A DNA stretch of 64,000 nucleotides from Cytidiella melzeri (taxonomy: Eukaryota; Basidiomycota; Agaricomycetes; Polyporales; Irpicaceae), in assembly GCA_022592445.1 (NCBI GenBank), contig JABYQR010000203.1:18885-82884 (forward strand). The letters run 5' to 3'. Numbering within the stretch: position 1 is the first letter of the stretch; every line of letters begins with the position of its first letter. Made by a program: the position numbers and the translations under genes. The notes under the pieces were generated by a model that ran no database searches, was not told the origin of the DNA, and was given only the letters and a program-made list of their open reading frames with translations. Positions 42,601 through 51,779 of this stretch are shown one piece after another.

Positions 42601-43530
42601 GCTATACGCCTGCCACCACCTCGTCGTCGTCTTCCACTCCGTGTCCCTAGTTGTTACGTCGAGCTCCGTCTCCGTGACATCAAGTTTACTGACTACGCCG
42701 AGCGCTTCGAGAAAGATGTTAAGTTCGGTGCGGATGTCGCTCAGCTGGCAAGTTTTTTCCCCCTTAAGTCAGTATATGTTAACATACTACCCTCAATCAG
42801 ATTACTGCTTGTTTCGCCAACGATTGTAAGCTTGTCAAGGACGTCGCCAGCACACACGTCGTCATCCACTATGGCCTCCGTCCTGGTAAAGCGTGCGAAA
42901 CCAGAGTCAAGGATCTTACCGACGGCTACAAATATATTTTTCCTGATGAGGTGGGTTCCTGGACCTTGTTTGTGACGATCCTCGCTAACCTTCAACTTCT
43001 TTCAGGATGGTCATTTGAGGCAAAATAAGCCCTTCCTACATGATTGCATTACAACAGTGATAACACAATCATTCTTTGCTTCTGCGCGCGCGTCTCTCGC
43101 ACAGAAGCATGCGAAGCGCTTTAGCTCTGTCTTCGAGGAGGGACCCCAAAAGGATGAACTCGAGCTTCCCATTCCAATGGTGGCTTTAGCCGCCACCGCG
43201 GTGCGTTATACTTCTTTGGATATATAACATCGAGTCTGATGCTTTGTCTAGATTCATTGTAGCCTGAAGGAGTGGAAGGATGGGAAGTATGCCAAGTTAT
43301 TGTTCCATGGTAATTCATACCAGGATATCTACGAGCACCATGTACGAGTGCTCGAAGATATCCGTGTCCAGCGTGGTAAGTATCACCGTCTTATGTCCGA
43401 TATGTACAAAATCGCCACGTACGTCACCCTGATGCCTTTCACTGGTTGTTCACCCACTAACCCGTGTTTCAGTATTGGCAAGGTGACCATAGGTGCGGTA
43501 GCTGTCGATGTCGGTGCAATGGAGGAGTAG
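42600..43530 (+). pseudogene. DUF6532-like domain, C-terminal half
   Basis: Coding blocks ending at 42747, then 42801-42950, 43006-43200, 43252-43418 and 43473-43530, join in frame. They read VELRLRDIKFTDYAERFEK, LVKDVASTHVVIHYGLR, GYKYIFPDEDGHLRQNKPFL, FFASARASLAQKHAKRFSS, IPMVALAATAIHCSLKEWKD and YQDIYEHHVRVLEDIR, the second half of DUF6532. The first intron begins GC (GCAAGT at 42748) rather than GT, a known minor splice-site class. No start codon is available, so this half is orphaned. Confidence 0.65.
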
Positions 43531-43889
43531 TTTCATTAGTTGTCTGCTCCATAGCCAATAGTTTGTAACCTCGAAAATTGAAGCAAATCCCCACTCCGAG
43601 TTCTGTTTTGAGTAGTCAACACTGGAACCAAACGGTGTCTGCTCATTAATGCATCAACGATCATGAGTTACCGCGCTGAACTTGAGCAAAATCTCTTCTA
43701 TTGTAACAACTCTATACGAAGAATGTGGGAAAATATGTCCGTTTATTTGCCAGCTATCAATTCTGAGATATTCCTTTCGCATTGCTCTATTCCGAATATT
43801 CGCGTTATTACTCATAAATGAGCATATGATAAGGTATTATAGGCTAGTCTCAAAGCATTAGGGTAAAGTACGGATCTACGGAATCCCTG
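43531..43889. other. Intergenic, no supportable feature
   Basis: AT-rich sequence between the DUF6532 relic and the dead paralogue. I see nothing to annotate. Confidence 0.4.
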
Positions 43890-45192
43890 ATGGATCCACC
43901 AAGGCAGACGACGAACTTCAACCATGCATTTAGAACGTCCTGCCTGAAGGCACATTCAAACCCGATGAGCAAACCCATGCATCGTATGTCTAGACCGCCG
44001 ATCTCGTCACGGAGCTGCCTATCGAGTCCATCGCGATGTACATGCTGTCCGAAGGCGAAACGCCGCCGTCAATATTTGCGAGGACAGCAATGACAAGCTT
44101 GCCACATCGAGCTGCTCGAAGACGTTCGCGTCTACTAAAAGTCGCAAAGGCAACAACGTGACAGGCGTGGCGTTTGTGCACGCGACCGAGAAGGTGAATG
44201 GGTTCGGATTCCACGCAACTTTTAACAAGGCCGTTCGTTCCACTTTTGAATGCTCTTACAATGACTTTTGATGTAGACCGCAATTTCGTCGTCAATCCTC
44301 AACCGATCCATATCCATTGACGTGCGCATACTACGCGCTACAGGCTCGAATAGGCTCTCCTGCCCGCAAGCCGTACCCATCTCTCGAATGTCGTCCTCTC
44401 TTCGATGACTTCGCTAGCACCGTCTACTTGAGCGCTATCTCGCTCCCGTCTTCTGGTCAGGATATCACCGTCAATGTAAGCTACCCTTCTCTAAACGTCT
44501 AATGCCTAGTGCTGATTGCGTGTCTTTGAGTCATCTTTATCTGTATAGCGTACGAAACCGCGTCCCCCTATGGTGCCACCTGCGGAATCTTCACCTCGGG
44601 CTCGTCAATTACCCTCCGTACAGCGAACAGGCCTATCACGGCTAACATTGCTCCTAGCAACGAGCAGCGCGAGTACCAGCACCACGAGCTTCTGACGATA
44701 TACGAGTACGTCCTGTTCCTTTACCCTCCTCTCACTGTCAGTTCCTACTAACAATATTTCTCGTCAACAGCCAAGTGAACGCCGATTTGACACTCACTTC
44801 TGCCGCATCCCTCGGTGCCCCACCTGCATTCCACGTCCACGCCAAGTCCTTCGAAACAAACTGCCTCCATTTCCTACGTTCCTTCCGCTCCTCTACCCGA
44901 AGGGGCGGTCACGCAGTATGAGATCTCGATGACGAACGCGAGGGTGCAGGGCGCTCGAGGGCCATGTAAGGATGTTTAACCTGCATTCTACGCCCCTCAA
45001 ACCGGTTCTCATTGTGCCGCAAGTGGGAGAGACAGAGGGACAAGGGAGAGAGATGTCTTTAGGAGGGAGAGGAGGGGGTTAGTGGAGGGGAGAATTGTCC
45101 GAGGGGGAGCTGGAGACCCTGTGGTCCAGGAGAGGAGGGGGAGCAGGGTTGTGATGACGACGTCGCATGTGGAGGCGCAGCTGGTGTCGTGA
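43890..45192 (+). pseudogene. Third copy of the beta-solenoid-like family, dead
   Basis: It is collinear at DNA level with 17765-19087, including all introns and part of the 3' flank. Recognisable pieces are TKADDEL, NVLPEGTFKPDEQTHASYV, a stop where the live copy has TYR, ADLVTELPIESIAMYMLSEG, then frameshifts, SILNRSISIDVRI, ITVN plus the intron, QVNADLTLTSAASLGAPPAF and HSTPLKPVLIVPQVGE. The first exon and start codon are missing. Intron retention shows it arose by DNA duplication rather than retroposition. Confidence 0.85.
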
Positions 45193-46025
45193 GGCCACGC
45201 GTAATACCGTACAGCTGATGTTCATTCGGGATAATGCATAATGCCTCGACGCATTTGATGGCGTGAAGGCCTTCGGTGAGAGACCATGTACATATCTGCG
45301 AAAGTATTCTACAATATAATTCATCGTGATGGGGGCGGAGAGCTTGCCTCCGTGCGCTCATAGCAGTCCGCGCAAGATCTTTTCAAAGTACTTTCACCAT
45401 GGCTCGCCCTGTCGCCGCAGGAAGACCACACCGCTCTGGTTGGCATGACGGTGTATTTCAAAGATAGTCTGCGTGGAGCTCTGGAACCGAGACAGGTAAT
45501 CTGCGGCACAGGAGCTAGCACTGTCGCAACGACCAGTGCATATGAGTCGCAAGGGTACTGCCATCCTCGTAAGTTAGTGACCAGCGATGCAAAGGAGCTG
45601 GAGACCGTTTTCCGGTGACACGTTTGGCCGGCCAATATATCACAAACATTGTTGCTCGGAAGTGGATTCTCCGTGATAGGAGCTGACTGAAGCCATTTCT
45701 AGCCTATGCAACTTCGCAAATGTGCCATCTCTGCTGTGCGTGCGCGGTTCGTCGCATCAGCACGATAGGACTGTAAAATCGATAAAGCCCCTCTCCGACA
45801 TCCTCATACCGTACATCAGCAACCGGCAGTGCAAGACGTGTTTTGGGAGCTGGAGACCATGATAGATTATCACGGATATCATTGACTTGGCGGTTACGGA
45901 ACTGCCTTCAGACATTTCCGGCCCCTATATTCTTTAGGGCATACACTTCCCTTGTGTGCGTGGTTTGTCCCATCAGCAGGGCAGAACTACAAGATATATA
46001 AAGCCCTTTGCCACCATCCCCTCCA
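45193..46025 (+). promoter_or_regulatory. Duplicated promoter region of the secreted-protein gene
   Basis: Two similar segments about 212 bp apart (roughly 45600-45830 and 45830-46040) share 'gagctggagacc', 'gcatcagca', a TATA-position word (GATAAAGCCCCT at about 45780; TATATAAAGCCCT at 45994-46006) and the start of the leader repeat. Only the right segment has a good TATA box. Initiation about 30 bp downstream would place the first base at the beginning of the leader array. Confidence 0.55.
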
Positions 46026-46631
46026 ACTCATACCTCAGCACACTTCCATCTCCTCATTTCTCCAGTGCCGGTCAGTGAGTACATCAACGTCTGTGCTGCA
46101 CCTCTCTTGAGCCACTGTACTGAGATTGCCCTCACAGCTTGCTCATACCTTAGTACATCTCTGCTGCTCCAGGCCATTCGATTGCTTCAACATTGGGCAG
46201 TAAGTACATTGCCGTCTATATTGCACCTGTCTTGGTCTACTGTACTAAAGTTTGTCTCTCAGCTAGCTTGTACCTCAGTACACCTCTGTTGCTCTAGGCT
46301 TTTCCATTACTTCAGCGCTGGTCGGTAAGCACATTCATGAGCTTTTCTGGCCTCAGGTCTTTGTACTGAATTTAATCTTACAGCTAGTTCATACATTAAC
46401 ACAGCTCTGTCCCTCCAAGTTCTGGTGCTGCTTCAGTGTTGGCCAGTAAGTACATTGCCATCTGCATTTTACTTGCATTGGATCACTGTACTGAAATTGC
46501 TCTTTCTGCTAGCTTGTACCTCAGTACCCCTTTGTTGCTCCAGGCCTTTTCATTGCTTCTGTGCCAGCTGGTAGGTACATCATTGTTTGTGCTGCAATGG
46601 CCTTGAATCTCCTCACTAATTTTGCTTACAG
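46026..46631 (+). repeat. Five-unit tandem leader of alternating exon-like and intron-like modules
   Basis: Five degenerate units of 121-125 bp each contain a donor (GTGAGT 46075, GTAAGT 46200, GTAAGC 46325, GTAAGT 46446, GTAGGT 46571) and an acceptor ending at 46137, 46262, 46383, 46512 and 46631. Predicted introns are 59-67 bp and predicted internal exons 58-62 bp. The exon-like part reads like CTTGTACCTCAGTACACCTC and the intron-like part contains ctgtactga(a/g)at. A related two-unit array precedes the paralogue at 13479. Confidence 0.8.
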
Positions 46632-46694
46632 CTAGCTGTCCTGCTATTCTTTGCAACCAATCCATCACCCTAACCCTTTGACATTTGCATCACC

Positions 46695-47153
46695 ATGTGG
46701 CCTTCAATGTGTCTTGTTGTGCTTACTGCCATTGTCACCAGCACACTTCATACAGTGGCTGTGTCTGCTATCCCACACAACAGGATGGAATCCCCCAATT
46801 TATCCTTTTCCAGCAAATTCCCCAGCATGAGAAGACAGAGCACAGGTGCAGGCAGCTTTGTTCATGTTTTTGATCAAATTGATGTTGCCAAACGGATGGA
46901 ACCTAAGCCTAAGGGAAATATGTGGCCTGAGTATATCAGAAACAAGTACAACATTGTCCAGCAATTCGCTCGTAATCCACAAGAGGAAAGAGTGTTGCGA
47001 CAGCAAGTCATAAAGATGGATCGTGAATATAATGGGAGACTGCCTCTCTTTGCAACTGAGGCACACAAGGCCATGTGGGACATAATGCTATACCTGGATG
47101 ATAGAGAATTGTGGAATCCCACACTCTCTACTCCTATCCGGCCAAAGTTGTGA
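46695..47153 (+). CDS. Small secreted protein, 152 residues, unknown function
   Basis: The single-exon ORF begins MWPSMCLVVLTAIVTSTLHT, a clear signal peptide with likely cleavage near VSA-IP (about residue 25). The mature part has LSFSSKFPSMRRQSTG, VHVFDQIDVAKRMEPKPKG, NMWPEYIRNKYNIVQQFA, RQQVIKMDREYNGRLPLFA and MWDIMLYLDDRELWNP. No cysteine remains in the mature chain, unlike most fungal effectors. It has several Trp and charged residues and no membrane segment. ATG 46695 is the first ATG after the leader array. A broken paralogue lies at 13479-13667. An extracellular role is inferred from the signal peptide only. Confidence 0.7.
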   Translation: MWPSMCLVVLTAIVTSTLHTVAVSAIPHNRMESPNLSFSSKFPSMRRQSTGAGSFVHVFDQIDVAKRMEPKPKGNMWPEYIRNKYNIVQQFARNPQEERVLRQQVIKMDREYNGRLPLFATEAHKAMWDIMLYLDDRELWNPTLSTPIRPKL

Positions 47154-48221
47154 TACATTCCATTTACCAGACTTGAAATACTAAGGGGAGATGAAGAGGG
47201 GACCAAGGGGTCTACAATGCTTAAGGGGCCAAGTAGTTATTTGTGAAACCAAAGGAACAGAGAGATACATGTTTTTCCCCTAGCTTACTACATCCATGTA
47301 TTTTTCTCAGTGACTGCTGACCTTGCTTCATTGTCATCATTGTTCACATGCATGTTGCAGGGCTTGAGTACATTTGTGCTGGGGGAACACACTGTGATCA
47401 CTGGCTTGGAGACTAGTAAGTTTGTTTGCAAAACTCAAATGTGCTACCATGCAAACACTGGACCATGAAAAGAGACAATTGAGCCAACACACAAGAGCTG
47501 GCAAGCAATTAGCTGCTTCTGGAGCAGAGCCAAATGTTACAATTTCTAAAGAAGTAAGAATTGTTCCAGCGCATGCCAGTGCTTTGAGCTGTCATGACAT
47601 GTAACGCTGTTGTTTTATGCCACAAGATTTGATGGGGAATACAAAAATTAACACTCTTTTTCTTACTACAATGATTGTAATTGATGGAAAAGTACTGAGT
47701 TTGTTACTAGCACTTCAAAACTTGTTATTTGGGTGCTTTTTTCCGATCATAACGCAGTATTCAATTTTTACAGCAGGCAAATCTACACCAATGGCAGTAA
47801 ATCTTACACCATTCAATAGCCCTATATTCTGCGGTCATTTTGGCTGCAGAAATTTGGAATTTGGAGCAGAATTGAGTAAGTTATGGCCAGTCTACTCAAA
47901 AACATTGCTCAGACTCAGCGAGCCGTGTTACTGCTTCGACACGGAGAACCGGCGCTTAGATGCAAGGAATATTTACCAGTGAGGGGAACTGAACCCGGGA
48001 CCCATGCAAAACTAACAGACATGGTAAACCACTCAGCTATGGGAGCATCTACAGCTAAGAGTGATGATTCATTGCAAAGTGGACACATCAACAAGATAGG
48101 ATTGCTTTCATATATATATATAGCTATGGCCAGTATACTCATGGAGGTTTAGTAACAAAAGTTGTAAACTCCAACAAAATTACTCTTTAAAGTGAGTAAT
48201 GCAAGCTCATTAGTAACAAAG
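47154..48221. other. Relic-rich stretch
   Basis: No gene is supported. The part from 47690 to 47930 is homologous to 31190-31435: both contain a 'ttatggccagtctact' word and an 'aatagccctat' word in the same order. A tRNA-like block follows (separate entry). Confidence 0.5.
47974..48046 (-). repeat. tRNA-like sequence (tRNA pseudogene or SINE head)
   Basis: On the minus strand the block starts GCTCCCATAGC and has an A-box TAGCTGAGTGG (48039-48029). A B-box GGTTCAGTTCC (47995-47985) follows with about 33 bp between them, the usual pol III spacing. The acceptor stem does not pair, so it is not a functional tRNA. Confidence 0.55.
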
Positions 48222-48929
48222 TGTTACAAACAGTCTTCACACTTTACTATCCTCATTCTCTTCTCATAACAAATAGCTAGCTGTTTCTTTGCTTTACCTT
48301 GACAATCCAACTCGTCCTTTCCCCATGAGTTCCAATTCCTTGTCATTCCCGTCCAACACGGACTATTATATCATCAACCCCCTCACTTTGTTCTTATTAC
48401 TTCAGACCTAACCCCTATTGGTTACCATTGTTTGAGTTTCACCCTCGGCTCTTCCATAACTCTGTTACCATTCTATTGGGTCCAACCCCGTTTACCCCCT
48501 GTTTCGGGTCCAAGCCCTTCTATCCCCTGTTTCAGGTCCAACCCAGTCTATCCCCTGTTTTGGGTTCAACCCCTTCTATTGTTCTTTGGCTCATGTTCCA
48601 TCTCTATAGTCTGTTGTTCTTCCTTTACATTCCATTGATTGGCTACCACTACATTGGACTGGTCCATAAGTAGTTAGGTCAACATGTATAAATAGCTGCT
48701 AGACATGGGGCTAGAACTCCAGTCTATCCACTTCATATCATTATTCCTTCTATCAAACCATCATCTGTCTGCCACTGTGCTTGACAGCAATTGCGCAGCC
48801 TAGACCATCATTCGACCTTGTGTGTAGCTACACCAAGGGGTTCTGACTTGACAACTTGTCCCTTGACGATAGTCGGTCTTAACACAAAGGTTACTAGCAA
48901 TGACAGAATTACTTATCAAAGTAAGTATT
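48222..48929 (+). mobile_element. LTR-like repeat, family 4
   Basis: It starts TGTTACAAAC, shares its first 340 bp with 9000-9330, contains tandem copies of a 'tatcccctgttt(c/t)gggt' word (48480-48570) and has GTATAAATAG near 48687 as a TATA box. The 3' end is set by the start of the next LTR and is approximate. Confidence 0.5.
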
Positions 48930-49263
48930 TGTTGCGGAGCAACTGCTGCTATCCTGCTAAACCCTGAACAAGGGTGGAATAGATGATGGATGATGGTGGA
49001 AAAGGAAAGGGATCTCCAACGACGACAACAAGGTCAGAGTCGATGATGAGCAGGCAAGCAGGCACAGAGGCCGGATACTGGCAGTGCAAATGACGAAGTT
49101 AATATTATGCTTATACTAGGTTACATGGAGTAACTCACCTGGCAGTGCAAATGACGAAGAGGTCAAGATGCAGAACCAGGGAGGGTAAGGGGTACTATAT
49201 ATACTGTGTCTGGGTGGTCTGTGCACCAGTTCCCACACTAGGGACTGGAGTAACAATAGAACA
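48930..49263 (+). mobile_element. LTR, family 3, copy 2
   Basis: It begins TGTTGCGGAGCAACTGC and ends AATAGAACA, 334 bp against 332 bp in the copy at 23439. Flanking bases do not form a duplication. Confidence 0.65.
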
Positions 49264-49280
49264 ATAAAGAACCAGGGTAA

Positions 49281-49349
49281 CTGTCAAGGACCTGAGTAAC
49301 TGTCAAGGACCTGAGTAACTGTCAAGGACCTGAGTAACTGTCAAGGACC
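49281..49349 (+). repeat. 19-bp tandem repeat
   Basis: CTGTCAAGGACCTGAGTAA starts at 49281, 49300, 49319 and 49338 (last unit partial). The full units are identical. Confidence 0.9.
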
Positions 49350-49868
49350 AGGGTACGTAGAACAATAATAGGATAAGAACAATAGAACAATAAGACCTGG
49401 GGGAATCCCTGGGGAATCCCCATCAATGGAAGAGGAACAATAGAACAATAGCCTAGGTTGATCTGGAACCGCTCCAGACTGAGTCTAGGGTTTGGGTCTG
49501 GACTATTGATAAATAAGGCAGGATGTCACGTGACCCGGGTTAGGGTTAGGTCCGGTAATACTCCTAGCCGGAAAATAAGCGCTCTAGATAGGCGCCCAAG
49601 GCTGTAAACTTGTGACATTGTTGGAAAAATCCGGTCTCTGTTGGACTATCCATGTCATCTGCCTGAAAAATCAATATTCACACAGATTTTCGGAGCACGG
49701 AAAGGCTGCCAGTAGATAGGCTTGAAAATTTGTAGAAAAATCACAAAAATGTCTTTGATTGTAGATTTTTAACGTATCAAATAACTCTCACAATAATTTC
49801 ACGTCATGTGAAATCGGCCTTTGCCCGCAGTGTTGTTGAGAATGTGGATGTAGTCAAGCTAAAAGCTG
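49350..49868. other. Relic stretch, possibly internal region of LTR family 5
   Basis: No ORF is supported. It adjoins the primer-binding site of the inverted LTR at 49881-50342, so some of it may be leader sequence of that element. Confidence 0.35.
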
Positions 49869-49880
49869 GGGCTCATAACC
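49869..49880 (-). other. Primer-binding site of LTR family 5 element
   Basis: On the minus strand GGTTATGAGCCC follows the LTR end directly, the same initiator tRNA-Met anticodon-arm match used by the intact copia element. This identifies family 5 as copia-type. Confidence 0.65.
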
Positions 49881-50342
49881 TAACAAAGTGGAAGTTGTGT
49901 GCAAGGGGTAGAGGCTGTTAAGCTTCAAAAATGAGTCTTATTATTCTTGCTGCTTCAGCAGCTCTGCTTATATATATGTCTGTATCTACTTATGTAAGTG
50001 ACTACTATACATGTCTACTTCAGCTATTCTACTGTATTAATAAGTGCATGACTGATACTATGAATGCATGACTCATTGTATGACCAGGCTCAGCACTTGT
50101 ACCAGAGGCATACATAAGGATTAAATGACGCATGCTAGTACTTGTCCTAGTATCCCTATAGTGCTATACTACTTAGTCTACACAACCCATATCTGTACGT
50201 CTCAGCTAATGTGATGGTTACTACTGGAGTAACCATATACGGCTGCATAATTCCCTTATAAAGACTGTGAAAACTCTGCTACCTTGAAGCGTCCTTGTAA
50301 CAAGGCGTGGGAAACTACATATTATATTATATAGTTTTAACA
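49881..50342 (-). mobile_element. Copia-type LTR, family 5, copy 2
   Basis: The inverted block starts TGTTAAAAC at 50342 and ends CACTTTGTTA at 49881. It matches 32050-32578 throughout with small indels and directly precedes its primer-binding site. Confidence 0.7.
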
Positions 50343-51180
50343 ATCAGCAGCAAGAACTGCGACTGATTGTTGCACAAAGTTTCACAACCATTAGTTGCTG
50401 CCTAAGGAGGAGTTGAAATCAGAACACGGCCTGTGGAAGTTCTAGTGGGGCTGATGCAGTTCAGACATCAACAGGATGTGGTTATATCAGCATAGAGCAC
50501 TGCCTTTGATTCTTCCATACAGTTTCTCAGCCCCCAGTTGCTCTATAAGCAGCAGCTACAATCAGAACACAGCCTGTGGCAGATCTAATGGGGGTGAGGC
50601 AGCGCAGACATCACCTGGATGTGGTTGCATCAGCAGCCAGCGCTGCATTCAATTGGTCCACAAAGCTTCAAAACCACTACTTACTAAGCAGGAGTTACAA
50701 CTAAGGCAGTTCCAATGGGGGTGAGGCAGTTCAGACATCAACAGTACATGGTTGCATTGGCAGCAAGCACTGCATTGAATTGGTTCACAAGGTTTCACAG
50801 CCACTACTCTCTAAGCAAAAGCTACAATCAGAACACAGTTTGTGGCAGTTTCAATAGGGGTGATGCAGCTCAGACATCAACAGGACATGGCTGCATCAGC
50901 AGCAACCACTGCATCAGATTGTTCCACAAAGTTTCACAACCATTAGTTGCTCTGTAAGGAGGAATTAAAATCAGAACACAGCATGTAGCAGTTCTAGTGG
51001 GGCTGATGCAGTTCATACATCAACAGGACATGGTTGCATCACCATAGAGCACTGCCTTTGGTTCTTCCACACAGTTTCACAACCACTAGTTGCTCTATAA
51101 GCAGGAGTTACAATCCAAACGCGGCCTATGGCAGCTCCAATGGGAGTGAGGCAGTGCAGACATCAACAGGACACATGTAT
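50343..51180 (+). repeat. 143-bp satellite array
   Basis: The 'cagacatca' landmark recurs at 50462, 50605, 50732, 50871, 51014 and 51157, giving spacings of 143, 127, 139, 143 and 143 bp. Units are the same as in the foldback arms at 31.6-33.3 kb. Confidence 0.85.
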
Positions 51181-51779
51181 CATGTTCTAGCAATTGACCT
51201 AATGAGACACCCTCCAGCCCTTCATTCTTGAAGCAAGTAATTTCCTAGAATCAGCAGTGAACACTGCACAAGATTAATGACAAGATAGTTGAAGCCCCTT
51301 GCTACCATTGGTGACTACCTTCATCAATGTATGGCTCCTTTTCCTACAACCAAACTCATCAATTGTAGTACGGTCACTTTATCCTGGATCAAGTTGCCTA
51401 TCAAAGGTGTCATCAATACCAAATGCCCGTAATACAGTCAATATTCATGACCAGATGGCTTGGCAAGATCCTTACCACGAACAGAGCTGTTTACTGAGGT
51501 TCTTTCTGGTAACAAAGTCACAGGTGCAATTAACTATTTCATGCTGTATGATTTATTCAATTTGCTATCAATAACTTAATCACTTGTAACCCTGCTCCTG
51601 CAGTTTACCAAATTGTATCTAAATTATTTCACATAGTTCAACACCATTAAGAAGAAGACACATGTCAAACAATGTTTACCTCCATGCTCTACTCCACAAA
51701 CTTGTATTAATTCTGTACTCACACCCATTGTTGCTCTTCAAACAATACACCACAGTCCCCCTTCATTCATGAATGATTC

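Noticed and set aside
49535..49555. GGGTTAGGGTTAGG, telomere-like
   Set aside because: Only two TTAGGG copies are present, which is expected by chance and no evidence of a telomere or healed break.
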